A stretch of DNA of 64,000 bases from CAZLRH01 sp964562015. Lineage in GTDB: Bacteria > Verrucomicrobiota > Verrucomicrobiia > Opitutales > JABDGR01. A model generated the notes under the pieces. The model made no database searches and was not told the origin of the DNA. It saw only the letters and a program-made list of their open reading frames with translations. The position numbers and the translations under genes were made by a program. How positions within the stretch are numbered: the stretch's first letter is position 1; each line of letters opens with the position of its first letter. The DNA lies in contig CAZLRH010000004.1 of assembly GCA_964562015.1 (NCBI GenBank), positions 124,001 through 188,000 on the forward strand, in the 5' to 3' direction. Shown here one piece after another: positions 8,242-16,919 of this stretch.

Positions 8242-11163
8242 ATGCAACTGAAGGACACGCTCAATCTGCCCAAGACGGAATTTCCGATGCGGGGCAACCT
8301 CACCGCCCGCGAACCCGCCCGCCTCGCCCACTGGGAAAAACTCGGTTTATACGCCCGGCTTCAGGCGAAAAACGCCGCCGCGCCCAGCTTTGTGCTGCAC
8401 GACGGCCCGCCCTTTACCAATGGCGATGTGCACATTGGCACCGCGTTGAACAAACTGCTAAAAGACATCGTCCTGCGTTACAAGACCGAGCGCGGCCACC
8501 GCACGCCCTACGTCCCGGGCTGGGACTGCCATGGCCTGCCCATCGAGCACAAGGTCGCGAAAGAATTGCGCGCCGCCGGCAAAACCCTGAGCGCCGCGGA
8601 ATTGCGTGAGGAATGCAAAAAGTTTTCCGAGCGTTACATGGAAAAACAGCGCGGGCAGTTCCAGCGCCTCGGCGTGCTCGCCGACTGGGAGCACGAATAC
8701 AAGACCATGGCCAAGGAGTACGAAGCCGCGGAATTGCGCGCGTTTGCCCAGTTCGTCGAAACCGGCCTCATCTACCGCAGCAAGAAACCCGTTTACTGGT
8801 CGATCCCCTGCGAAACCGCCCTCGCCGAGGCCGAAATTGAATATAAGGACCATGTCAGTCCTTCGATTTACGTGAAGTTTCCGGTGTCGGCCGAAGAGGC
8901 GCAGAAATTCGGCTTGCCCACGGACAAACCGTTGTCGGTGGTTATCTGGACGACCACCCCGTGGACACTGCCGGCGAATCTCGCGATCGCGGTGCAACCT
9001 AACGAAACCTATGTCGTATATAGCGATGGCAAGGAAAGCATCCTTGTTGCGAAAAAACTGATGTTGGATTTTGCAGCCAAAACCAATTTTGACTCCGTGC
9101 GGTCAACCGATGAAAAGAATCTTCATCCTGGATTCATCTTTGAAATCAACGGAGCAAAACTCGAACACCTTAAAGCCCGCCATCCTTTCATTAACCGGCC
9201 CTCGCCAATTCTTTTGGCCGAGTATGTGACGACGGACACTGGCACCGGTTGCGTGCACACCGCGCCGGGCCACGGCCTCGAGGACTATCAGACCGGATTG
9301 AAATATGTGAATGAGTTGATGGCGGTGCATGGCTTCAAGACCGCGAGCGAAGTCATCTACTGCCCGCTCGATGACAAAGGTCATTACGTCAACGACGGTC
9401 GCATCCCCGCCGAACTCGTTGGCGTCTCCGTGCTGGAGGGCAAACCGGGCAAATGCCCGGCCAATGACAAGGTGCTGGAGATTTTGACCGCTCGCAATGC
9501 ATTGGCGGGCGTGCCCATTCCCTATGCCCATCAATACCCCCATTGCTGGCGTTCGAAAACTCCGGTAGTCTTTCGCGCGATGGACCAGTGGTTCATCGGC
9601 ATGGACATGCCTTTCACCGACGCCAAAAAACGCCCGCAAGCTTCCTTGCGCGAACTGGCCTCCCAATCCATCGGCACCGTGGCCTGGATTCCGGCCTGGG
9701 GCGAGAACCGCATTCGCGGGGCGGTGGAAACGCGGCCCGATTGGTGCATTTCCCGCCAGCGCGCCTGGGGCGTGCCCATCCCGGCGTTCTTCGGCCCGGC
9801 AGGAGAAGCCTACCTCGAGCCCGCGGTCATCCGCGCCCTGGCCGACAAGGTGGAGAAGCACGGCAGCAATTTATGGTTCGAGCAGGACGCCGAGAAATTG
9901 CTCGAAGGCATCAACGTGCCGGCGGACTGGAAGCGCCCGTTGAAAAAGAGCACCGACACCCTCGACGTCTGGCTCGACTCCGGCTGCTCTCACGCCGCCG
10001 TGCTCAAGTTGAACAAGGATCTGACGTGGCCCGCCGATTTATATTTGGAAGGTTCCGACCAGCATCGCGGCTGGTTTCAAAGCTCGCTCTGGACGGCGCT
10101 CATCACCGACGGCGCTCCGCCCTACAAGAATGTGCTCACGCACGGCTTCGTGGTGGACGAATCGGGCCGCAAGCTTTCCAAGAGCGACGGCAAGCCCCAG
10201 ACTGCCGACGATTACGTGAAAAAATACGGCGCGGACCTCATCCGCTTCTGGATTTCGTCCGAGGACTTTCGGCAGGACATCACTTTGTCAGAGGCAATTT
10301 TCACCCACGTTTCGAATACGTACCGCGGGCTGCGCAACACGTTCATGTACCAGCTCGGCAATCTCGCCGGGTTCGACCCCAAGAGCGACGCCGTCGGGCC
10401 GGAGCATTTTACCGCGCTGGAAAAATGGGTGCTGCACAAGCTCCATGTCCTTGTCGCGGAAGTGACGACGGCTTTCGACGCCTACGATTTCCACCTCGGG
10501 GTCAAGGCCATCGACCATTTTGTGTCCGTCACGCTCTCGAGCCGCTATCATGATATCCTGAAGGACCGGCTTTACACCTTTGCGCCGAAGTCCACCGAGC
10601 GCCGCGCCGCGCAGACGGCGATTTACCATGTGCTGCACACGTTGTTGCGGTTGCTCGCGCCGGTGCTGCCCTTTACGGCGGACGAGGCCTGGTCGTTCCT
10701 CACCACGCAAACTGAGTACGCTGACGATTCGGTGCACTTGCAAAGCTGGCCGGAAGCCGTGCCTGCCTGGTATGTGGCGGATTTTGCCACGGTGGCGCAA
10801 GAGATCGACACCCTGCTCAAATTCCGCGAACGCATTTACGAAAAGCTCGAGGCGCTGCGCCAGGAAAAGAAAATCGGCAAAAATCTTGACGCCGTGGTGA
10901 CCATTACCGGCCCCGACAAAGCCGAGCCGATGCCGCTGCTGCGCCGTTATGCCGCCGATTTGCCCGAACTCTTCGTCGTCTCCCAGGTTAATTTGCAGGC
11001 GAGCGACACCGTCTCGGGCCTCGAAATCACCGTCACGCCCGCCGTTGAGGCCGGGCTGGTGCGCTGCCCGCGCAGTTGGCGCTGGGTGCCTGAGCTTGTG
11101 TCCGTCGAAGGTTTCGAGGATAAAGTCTCTCCACGCGACCGCGGCGCCTTGCTGGCCCGGTGA
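8242..11163 (+). CDS. ileS: Isoleucyl-tRNA synthetase
   Basis: This 973-residue class Ia aminoacyl-tRNA synthetase charges tRNA-Ile in the cytoplasm. The HIGH motif is at residues 56-66 (PPFTNGDVHIG) and the KMSKS motif at 644-648 (KLSKS). The editing (CP1) domain with TTPWTLPAN lies between them, and WDCHGLPIEH and DWCISRQRAWG are conserved signature blocks. Length matches bacterial IleS. The C-terminal end is unusual: canonical bacterial enzymes end in a four-cysteine zinc ribbon (C-x-R-C-W and C-x-x-C), whereas here only RCPRSWRW remains and the later Cys pair is replaced by KVSPRDRG. ATG at 8242 gives a normal N-terminus (MQLKDTLNLPKTEFPMRGNL). It is followed by the DksA-like gene and lspA in the same direction, a block often seen in Verrucomicrobiota. 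Confidence 0.97.
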   Translation: MQLKDTLNLPKTEFPMRGNLTAREPARLAHWEKLGLYARLQAKNAAAPSFVLHDGPPFTNGDVHIGTALNKLLKDIVLRYKTERGHRTPYVPGWDCHGLPIEHKVAKELRAAGKTLSAAELREECKKFSERYMEKQRGQFQRLGVLADWEHEYKTMAKEYEAAELRAFAQFVETGLIYRSKKPVYWSIPCETALAEAEIEYKDHVSPSIYVKFPVSAEEAQKFGLPTDKPLSVVIWTTTPWTLPANLAIAVQPNETYVVYSDGKESILVAKKLMLDFAAKTNFDSVRSTDEKNLHPGFIFEINGAKLEHLKARHPFINRPSPILLAEYVTTDTGTGCVHTAPGHGLEDYQTGLKYVNELMAVHGFKTASEVIYCPLDDKGHYVNDGRIPAELVGVSVLEGKPGKCPANDKVLEILTARNALAGVPIPYAHQYPHCWRSKTPVVFRAMDQWFIGMDMPFTDAKKRPQASLRELASQSIGTVAWIPAWGENRIRGAVETRPDWCISRQRAWGVPIPAFFGPAGEAYLEPAVIRALADKVEKHGSNLWFEQDAEKLLEGINVPADWKRPLKKSTDTLDVWLDSGCSHAAVLKLNKDLTWPADLYLEGSDQHRGWFQSSLWTALITDGAPPYKNVLTHGFVVDESGRKLSKSDGKPQTADDYVKKYGADLIRFWISSEDFRQDITLSEAIFTHVSNTYRGLRNTFMYQLGNLAGFDPKSDAVGPEHFTALEKWVLHKLHVLVAEVTTAFDAYDFHLGVKAIDHFVSVTLSSRYHDILKDRLYTFAPKSTERRAAQTAIYHVLHTLLRLLAPVLPFTADEAWSFLTTQTEYADDSVHLQSWPEAVPAWYVADFATVAQEIDTLLKFRERIYEKLEALRQEKKIGKNLDAVVTITGPDKAEPMPLLRRYAADLPELFVVSQVNLQASDTVSGLEITVTPAVEAGLVRCPRSWRWVPELVSVEGFEDKVSPRDRGALLAR

Positions 11164-11223
11164 GTCATCTCCAAAACAAACCATTTCCCCCCGCTTAAAC
11201 CCACTCAAACAGTTTTTATCGCC

Positions 11224-12348
11224 ATGACCAAACCCGTCTCCAAAAAAGCCCCGGCCAAGCCCGCCACGAAAGCGCCCATGAAGGTCACCGCCCCCGCGGT
11301 CAAAGTTCCGGTGGTCAAAGCCCCGGCCGCCAAAGCGCCCGCGGCCAAAGTCCCGGCCGGCAAGCCCGCGCCGGTGAAGGCCGCCGCCGCGCCCGCGAAG
11401 ACCGCTGCGCCAGTCAAGGGAACCACGGCCAAGCCCGCCGGCAAATCCACGTCACCTATTTTCAAGGCCCACACCTCCAAGGGCGAGGTTCAACATCCGG
11501 TCGAAACCGCGGGTGCAGAGCCCGACCCGAAGACGAAAGCCTTCATGCTCGGCGCCCGCAAACGCAAGAGCACGCCCGCCATCTTCAAGATTCGTTCGCG
11601 CAAGAACACTCCGATTGTTTTCACGCTCGATGACGTGCGGGAGATCATCAAGAGCCGCCGCAATGAAAAGACCAAGGACATCGAGGAGGAATCCTACACC
11701 CGCGAAACGCGCGGCTTCGGCAAGATCGTCCCCAAGGGCAAAACCAAGCCGGGGATCGTGGCGGCCAAACCCCGCAAGAACCGCGTCCTCGGCGCCGCCT
11801 CGCTGGCGGACATCCTCGGCGTCTCCTCGCCGCCCAAGACGCAGAAAGCCATCTCCATCGCCCAAATGATGGATGATGAAAAAATTCCGCAGAAGTGGCG
11901 CCGCTACTACCGCCAGCTCATTGAAACCCGCGAGGAAATCCGCCAGGGCCTGGACATGCACACGCAGGAGACCCTGAAGCGCTCGTCGAAGGAGGACTCC
12001 GGGGACCTTTCCGGCTACAGCCAGCACATGGCCGATGCCGGCACCGACACCTTCGACCGCGATTTCGCCCTGAGCCTGGTTTCCAGCGAGCAAGAATTGC
12101 TGTATGAAATCGAGGAGTCCCTCAAACGCATCCGCAACGGCAGCTACGGCGTGTGCGAAATCACCGGGCAGACCATTTCCGCCGACCGCCTGGCGGCGGT
12201 GCCCTTCACCCGCTACTCGCTCGACGGCCAGAAGGAATTGGAAAAGCAGAAGAAATACGGCGGCCAGCGCGCAACCACGATCGGCGTGTTTGGCGAAGCC
12301 ACCGCCGAAGACGCCGCGGCGGTGACCGAAGACGACGCGGAAGCGTAA
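11224..12348 (+). CDS. DksA/TraR-like protein with Lys/Ala/Pro-rich histone-H1-like N-terminus
   Basis: The protein is 374 residues, far longer than DksA (about 150). Residues 1-80 are a low-complexity run of K-A-P and K-V-P repeats like histone H1 or bacterial HU tails, suggesting nucleic-acid contact. A second basic, unstructured segment follows. The last 140 residues match the DksA/TraR coiled coil plus zinc-finger region (EELLYEIEESLKRIRNGSYG then CEITGQTISADRLAAVPFTR). The DksA coiled coil normally enters the RNA polymerase secondary channel. The zinc finger is degenerate: the usual C-x-x-C...C-x-x-C is reduced to one Cys (GVCEITG). It lies 60 bp after ileS and 53 bp before lspA, probably one operon. 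Role in transcription control is inferred from the family. Confidence 0.85.
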   Translation: MTKPVSKKAPAKPATKAPMKVTAPAVKVPVVKAPAAKAPAAKVPAGKPAPVKAAAAPAKTAAPVKGTTAKPAGKSTSPIFKAHTSKGEVQHPVETAGAEPDPKTKAFMLGARKRKSTPAIFKIRSRKNTPIVFTLDDVREIIKSRRNEKTKDIEEESYTRETRGFGKIVPKGKTKPGIVAAKPRKNRVLGAASLADILGVSSPPKTQKAISIAQMMDDEKIPQKWRRYYRQLIETREEIRQGLDMHTQETLKRSSKEDSGDLSGYSQHMADAGTDTFDRDFALSLVSSEQELLYEIEESLKRIRNGSYGVCEITGQTISADRLAAVPFTRYSLDGQKELEKQKKYGGQRATTIGVFGEATAEDAAAVTEDDAEA

Positions 12349-12401
12349 GTGTCCGTCCCGGACCGAGCCATCACGGGACGATTCATTGTGAAATTAACTC
12401 C

Positions 12402-12959
12402 GTGAACGGCGCGTCCCCACCTCCGGCTTCGGCCAGCGCGCACCGGTCCGGCGCGAGCGCGGCGCCCGCCCTCCGCACCGGTTACCTCCGCTTCTGGCTG
12501 ACCTTCGGTGTGCTGCTCGTGGCGGACCAGATCAGCAAAATCTGGATCGTGCGCCACCTCGCGCCCGACACTTACTTTGACCCGCCGCCGATTCCCGTGA
12601 TTGACGGTTTTTTCTATTTTGTGAACATTACCAACGAGGGCGCTGCCTGGGGGATGCTACGCGGGTTTTCCGTCGGACTCGGCCTGCTCGCCGCCGTGGC
12701 GCTGGCGGCGATTTTCTTTTTCCGCCGCCAACTCGAATTGCGCCGCCCATTTCTGCAATACACGTTCGGCCTGCTGTGCGCCGGCATCCTCGGCAATTTA
12801 ATCGACCGCATGATGTACGGCCATGTGGTGGACTTCCTGGACTTCCACTTGCCCGGCTATCGCTATCCCGCGTTCAACGTCGCAGACAGCGGCATTACCG
12901 TCGGGGTGATTTTATACCTGCTCTATTCGTTTCGCGAAAGCTGGCCACGCCGGCGTTAA
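12402..12959 (+). CDS. lspA: Lipoprotein signal peptidase (signal peptidase II)
   Basis: LspA is the inner-membrane aspartyl protease that cleaves prolipoproteins before the lipid-modified Cys. The 185-residue protein has four membrane segments. Both catalytic regions are visible: GNLIDRMMYGHVVDF, containing the first Asp, and FNVADSGITVG, containing the second. The early conserved block LVADQISKIWI and the NEGAAWG motif are also present. GTG at 12402 is the best start; the frame is open further upstream but there overlaps the preceding gene and lacks LspA-like sequence. The N-terminal 25 residues (Pro/Ser/Ala-rich) are longer than in most homologues. Its substrates include the several lipoproteins encoded nearby (25787-26764, 57984-58388). 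Confidence 0.95.
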   Translation: MNGASPPPASASAHRSGASAAPALRTGYLRFWLTFGVLLVADQISKIWIVRHLAPDTYFDPPPIPVIDGFFYFVNITNEGAAWGMLRGFSVGLGLLAAVALAAIFFFRRQLELRRPFLQYTFGLLCAGILGNLIDRMMYGHVVDFLDFHLPGYRYPAFNVADSGITVGVILYLLYSFRESWPRRR

Positions 12960-12971
12960 CGAAAAACTCGC

Positions 12972-13949
12972 TTACGGAGTCTTCGGGGCGGGACCTGTGG
13001 GAGCCGGTGCAATCGGCGCAACTTCGGGCAATTTCAGCGGCGCGGCGTCACTGGCCGCGGGCGCAACGGCGGCCGGGGCCGGAGCAGGCGCCGGGGGGCC
13101 CGACATCATCACCGGCACGGCGGGAGAAGCATTGGGCGAAACCGTGGCCGTCGGATTGGCCAGCGGCGTGCTCGGCGGAGTCGCTCCGAGGGCGGGCATC
13201 AGGTCAATCAAGCTCGTCGATTGCCGATACCAATCGGGCGCTTGCAGCATTTTGGCGCGATCCGCAAAAGCCTTGGCGGTGGTTACGTCGCCCGCTTGCA
13301 GTGAAAGGGACACCAAATGAAAATAGCACTCGCCGCGGAAAGTATCGAGGAAACCCGGATCCGCGGCAATCGTCCCGAGCAATTTCGTGCCCCCGGCCAC
13401 ATCGCCGGATAAGACCGTCGCCATCGCGGCACCGACGCGGGCGCGCTGGCCGTTCGGGTCGCTGCCCCAAGCCGAGGCTGCCGCCGCATAGGCGGTCGCG
13501 GCGTCCTTGTACTGGGCCTTTTGGTAAAATCCATCCGCCGCTTCCAAGGCTGCCACCTTGCCGAGGGGCGCATTGGCGTGCGCCGTGGAAAATTGGAGCA
13601 ATTCCGCGGGGCTCTTGGCCGTGCGAAATGCCTCATCCATCGAGACCACCTGTTGTTGCTGATAATATTTCCACCCCTGCCAGCCGATCACGCCCACACA
13701 GGCCAGCACGATGACACCGAAAATCAACCCCTTGCGCTGTTCCCAGAATAGCCAAACGCGGTCTTCGAAGTCGGCGTCCGAAAAGTCATTGTCCACCAAG
13801 ACGAGATTGCGGTCGTCCCCGGAGCGGGGGTCGGCCCGAGTGCCCGCGCCCTGCAACGGCCCCTCGAGGGGGTCGGCATCGGGCCGGTTCGCGGGGAAGC
13901 GGTCGGCCCGGGGGTCGGTGGGTTTCTTCTTGGAGGGACGGTAAACCAT
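12972..13949 (-). CDS. TPR-type single-pass membrane protein (YfgM/TPR_21-like)
   Basis: The 325-residue protein starts with a strongly charged Pro/Asp/Arg-rich cytoplasmic segment, then one membrane helix at about residues 73-92 (LIFGVIVLACVGVIGWQGWK). After that comes a helical repeat region with TPR-like spacing (FYQKAQYKDAATAYAAAASA and GECYFHLVSLSLQAGDVTTA). The C-terminal 75 residues are a Pro/Ala/Thr-rich tail. The arrangement 'short N-terminus, helix, TPR' is that of YfgM/ancillary SecYEG proteins and of a widespread verrucomicrobial family. It is convergent with lspA (12-bp gap) and divergent from the GH51 gene. A chaperone-like or scaffold role in the periplasm is a plausible inference, not demonstrated. 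Confidence 0.72.
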   Translation of the reverse strand: MVYRPSKKKPTDPRADRFPANRPDADPLEGPLQGAGTRADPRSGDDRNLVLVDNDFSDADFEDRVWLFWEQRKGLIFGVIVLACVGVIGWQGWKYYQQQQVVSMDEAFRTAKSPAELLQFSTAHANAPLGKVAALEAADGFYQKAQYKDAATAYAAAASAWGSDPNGQRARVGAAMATVLSGDVAGGTKLLGTIAADPGFLDTFRGECYFHLVSLSLQAGDVTTAKAFADRAKMLQAPDWYRQSTSLIDLMPALGATPPSTPLANPTATVSPNASPAVPVMMSGPPAPAPAPAAVAPAASDAAPLKLPEVAPIAPAPTGPAPKTP

Positions 13950-14084
13950 CGGAAAAACATAACATTCCGCCCGAAACCCGGCCCCGAGTCAAGCCCGGTA
14001 CGCACCCTGGTGCAAAATGCTTTCGCAGCCCCGACTCCTTTCGGCTGGACACTAAATGCCCACCTATCCAGCCTACCCTACCCC

Positions 14085-16211
14085 ATGAAAATCTCCCGCC
14101 CCGCCCCGCTCCTGAAGCTCCTTTCGGTTAGCTTTGTTTTTGGCAGTCTCGCCCTGTGTTTGTCGGCCCAAGCCCAGGCCCCGAATCCCGCGGCCCCCGC
14201 CGACGCTCCGGCTGCCACCGCTGGTGCCGCAGGCACCGTCGCGGGAGGTGCACGCGGCGGCAATCCGCCGCCCCCGCCGGTCGTCACTCCCATCCCGGCG
14301 GGCGCCACGCCGATCCTTACCATTCAGGCCAACGACATGACCAAGAAGTCCAGCCCGATTCTTTATGGGTTTATGACGGAGGAGATTAATTTTTCGTACG
14401 AAGGCGGCCTCTACGGCGAACTGGTCGCCAATAGGGCCTTCAAATGGTCCGCCGACCAGCCGAATTTCTGGCTGCTGGTGCAGGACAACGGCGGCACCGG
14501 CAACATGGCGCTAGATCCCAGCCAGCCGCTCAACCTCGCGTTGAACACCAGCCTGAAGCTCGACATCACCAGCGCCTCCGCCAACCAGCGCGTGGGCATT
14601 GCCAACGAGGGCTTCTGGGGCTTCCCCGTGCGTCCCTCGACCAAGTACACCGGTTCGCTTTACGCCAAGGCTTCGGCCAATTTCAAGGAACCTTTGACCA
14701 TCGCGCTGGTCAGCAACGACAGCACCAAGGTTTTCGCCACCGCGCAAATTCCGGCGCTCACCGGCGACTGGAAGAAATACCCGTATACGCTGAACACCGC
14801 AGCTGATGTCACGCCGACCAAGGACGCCCGCCTGCTCATTTGGGCCACCACGCCCGGCACCATTTGGTTCGACCAGGTCTCGCTTTTCCCGCCCACCTGG
14901 AACGACCGCCCCAACGGCTTGCGCAAAGACATCATGCAACTGCTGGTGGATTATAAGCCCGGCTTCCTGCGTTTTCCCGGTGGCAATTATCTCGAAGGCC
15001 GTTCGCCCGCCACGCGTTGGGATTGGAAGAAGACCATCGGCCCGGTCGAGGAACGCCCCGGCCACGTCGACGATTCCTGGGCCAATTACTGGTCGACAGA
15101 CGGCCTGGGGCTGATGGAGTTTCTCCTGTGGTGTGAAGACATGAAAGCCCAGCCGGTCATCGGGGTTTACGCCGGCTTCTCCCTCGGCGGTCGCGGCGGC
15201 ATCGCCGTCGGGCCGGATTTGGAACCTTACATTCAGGACGCGCTCGATGAAATCGAATACGTCTCGGGCAATGTGAACACCAAATGGGGCGCCCAACGCG
15301 CGAAGGACGGCCATCCCGCGCCCTTCCCCGTGCCGATGATTGAAATCGGCAACGAGGACAATCTCGGCGGCGGCGCAGCCACTTACCCGCAGCGTTTCGG
15401 GCAAATGTTCGACGCCATTCGCGCCAAATATCCCGAGGTGAAAATCGTTTCCTCCACGGCGGTCAACAGTCGGCCGGTCGATGTCATCGACTATCACTCC
15501 TACCCGCGCTCGGCCGCGACCTTCCAGGGCGACTCCGGCCACTTCGACTCAATGGACCGCAACGGACCGAAATATTTTGTCGGCGAATACGCCACGCGCG
15601 TGGGCACGCCGAATAACAACACCGCCACCAACAACATGGATGGCGCACTGGGCGACGCCGCGTGGCTCTCCGGCTTTGAGCGCAATTCCGACTTGGTGAT
15701 GATGGCGTCGTACGCGCCGCTGTTTGTGAACGTCAATCCCGGCGGCCAGCAATGGGCCATCGACTTGATTGGCTACGATGCGCTGAACAGCTACGGCTCG
15801 CCGTCGTATTACGCGCAAAAAATCTTCAGCACCAATCATGGCGACGCCATCGTGCCCGTCACTGGCACGAACACCCCGACCCTCACCCGCGCGCGCGACG
15901 GCTTGGTCCAGCAGGGTGCGCCGTTATTCTACTCGGCCACCCGCGACACCAAGACTGGCACCATTTATCTCAAAGTGGTCAACGTCGGCAATTCGCCCTT
16001 GCCCGTGCAGATCGACGTCAAGGGCGTTTCCTCGGTTGCGCCCGACGGGCAGCTCACGACGATGGCGGCCAGCGCCGTCTCCGACACCAACTCCATCACT
16101 GATCGCACCAAGCTGGCGCCGGTCACGACCAAGGTGAGCGGCTTGAGCACCAGCTTCATGCGCACGTTCCCGCCCTTCTCCGTCAGCGCGCTGCAAATTC
16201 AGGCGAAGTAA
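14085..16211 (+). CDS. Secreted alpha-L-arabinofuranosidase, glycoside hydrolase family 51-like
   Basis: The 708-residue protein has a signal peptide (MKISRPAPLLKLLSVSFVF, cleavage after about AQAQA). A Gly/Pro linker and an N-terminal carbohydrate-binding-like sandwich (FYGFMTEEINFSYEGGLYG region) come before the TIM barrel. GH51 landmarks: FLRFPGGNYLEG, IEIGNEDNLGGG with the acid/base Glu at residue 424, and YFVGEYATR with the nucleophile Glu at residue 501. The C-terminal beta-domain ends with SVSALQIQAK. GH51 enzymes release L-arabinose from arabinan and arabinoxylan by a retaining mechanism. ATG at 14085 was chosen over an upstream GTG because it opens with the signal peptide. It is divergent from the TPR gene and convergent with the HAD phosphatase gene (14-bp gap). 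Confidence 0.93.
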   Translation: MKISRPAPLLKLLSVSFVFGSLALCLSAQAQAPNPAAPADAPAATAGAAGTVAGGARGGNPPPPPVVTPIPAGATPILTIQANDMTKKSSPILYGFMTEEINFSYEGGLYGELVANRAFKWSADQPNFWLLVQDNGGTGNMALDPSQPLNLALNTSLKLDITSASANQRVGIANEGFWGFPVRPSTKYTGSLYAKASANFKEPLTIALVSNDSTKVFATAQIPALTGDWKKYPYTLNTAADVTPTKDARLLIWATTPGTIWFDQVSLFPPTWNDRPNGLRKDIMQLLVDYKPGFLRFPGGNYLEGRSPATRWDWKKTIGPVEERPGHVDDSWANYWSTDGLGLMEFLLWCEDMKAQPVIGVYAGFSLGGRGGIAVGPDLEPYIQDALDEIEYVSGNVNTKWGAQRAKDGHPAPFPVPMIEIGNEDNLGGGAATYPQRFGQMFDAIRAKYPEVKIVSSTAVNSRPVDVIDYHSYPRSAATFQGDSGHFDSMDRNGPKYFVGEYATRVGTPNNNTATNNMDGALGDAAWLSGFERNSDLVMMASYAPLFVNVNPGGQQWAIDLIGYDALNSYGSPSYYAQKIFSTNHGDAIVPVTGTNTPTLTRARDGLVQQGAPLFYSATRDTKTGTIYLKVVNVGNSPLPVQIDVKGVSSVAPDGQLTTMAASAVSDTNSITDRTKLAPVTTKVSGLSTSFMRTFPPFSVSALQIQAK

Positions 16212-16225
16212 GTCTCGGAATCCCG

Positions 16226-16771
16226 TCAGGCTGGCGGCAAGGTGTCCACAAACGCCTTGAGCGACGGCACAAACGTGACCGTATGGCCCGCCGCGCGCCA
16301 AGCGTCGGCCTCGGCTTGCGTCAGGTAATCACCGGCCACCGCCACCGCGCCCATGCCGGTGGCAAACGCCGTGGCCACGTCATTCGCATGGTCGCCCACC
16401 ATCCAACTGCGGGTGAGGTCGAGGTGATGTTTCGCCGCCATTTCCAGTGCAAAACGCGGCGCGGGCTTGCGGTACAGCACCGGCTGGCCGGGGCCTTCGG
16501 GCGCGACACAGATGCCCGCAAAAACATCCTCGCCGAGGCCCAGCAATTCCACCACCCGCCGATTGCACGCGTCCACATCCTCCAGCGTGAACATCCCGCG
16601 GCCCACGCCGGATTGGTTCGTGTGCATGAAAATCAGATAGCCCAGCTCCCGAGCCCGGATGAACGCTGCGCGCGTGCCGGGCAGCAATTCCACGCCCTCC
16701 GGCTTATGCAAGTACGGCACATGGCGGATGAGCGTGCCATCGCGATCCAGGAACAAAGCAGCTCGGCTCAT
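16226..16771 (-). CDS. HAD-IIIA phosphatase, GmhB/histidinol-phosphatase-like
   Basis: This 181-residue HAD-superfamily protein has motif I at residues 8-13 (LDRDGTLI), the motif II region THTNQSGVGRGM-like (HTNQSGVGRG), a Lys/Arg motif III (LYRKPAPRF) and motif IV (WMVGDHANDVATA). This is the GmhB subgroup, which removes the 7-phosphate of heptose-1,7-bisphosphate in lipopolysaccharide core synthesis; histidinol-phosphate phosphatase is the close alternative. GmhB enzymes normally have a Cys/His zinc loop between motifs II and III. Here the corresponding stretch (ICVAPEGPGQPVLYRKP) has only one Cys, so the zinc loop is missing and the exact substrate is uncertain. It is transcribed toward the GH51 gene; the next gene upstream on this strand is nadE, 148 bp away. 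Confidence 0.83.
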   Translation of the reverse strand: MSRAALFLDRDGTLIRHVPYLHKPEGVELLPGTRAAFIRARELGYLIFMHTNQSGVGRGMFTLEDVDACNRRVVELLGLGEDVFAGICVAPEGPGQPVLYRKPAPRFALEMAAKHHLDLTRSWMVGDHANDVATAFATGMGAVAVAGDYLTQAEADAWRAAGHTVTFVPSLKAFVDTLPPA

Positions 16772-16789
16772 GATTTTTAAGAGGCGTTT

Positions 16790-16913
16790 TTAGACAGAAT
16801 TTAAAGAATTTCAGAAAATAACTGAAAGATTCGAGGCGGGCGTAAAAACCGGGAGCTATTCTTGGTGTCGCCTCTTTTTCCATTTCAATTAATTCGGTTA
16901 ATTCTGTCCAAAA
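16790..16913. repeat. Inverted pair of nonamer-type AATTCTGTC repeats in nadE-gmhB gap
   Basis: The intergenic region between nadE and the HAD phosphatase contains GACAGAATTTAAAGAATTT near 16794 and AATTCGGTTAATTCTGTCC near 16893-16911. These are inverted versions of a 9-base degenerate repeat whose consensus is close to AATTCTGTC. A third example (AATTCTGTCAATCCTGTC) sits at about 19981-19998, just before the rutE-like gene. The pairs could base-pair over an 80-base loop. No promoter or terminator was clearly recognised. Confidence 0.45.
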
Positions 16914-16919
16914 AAATCT

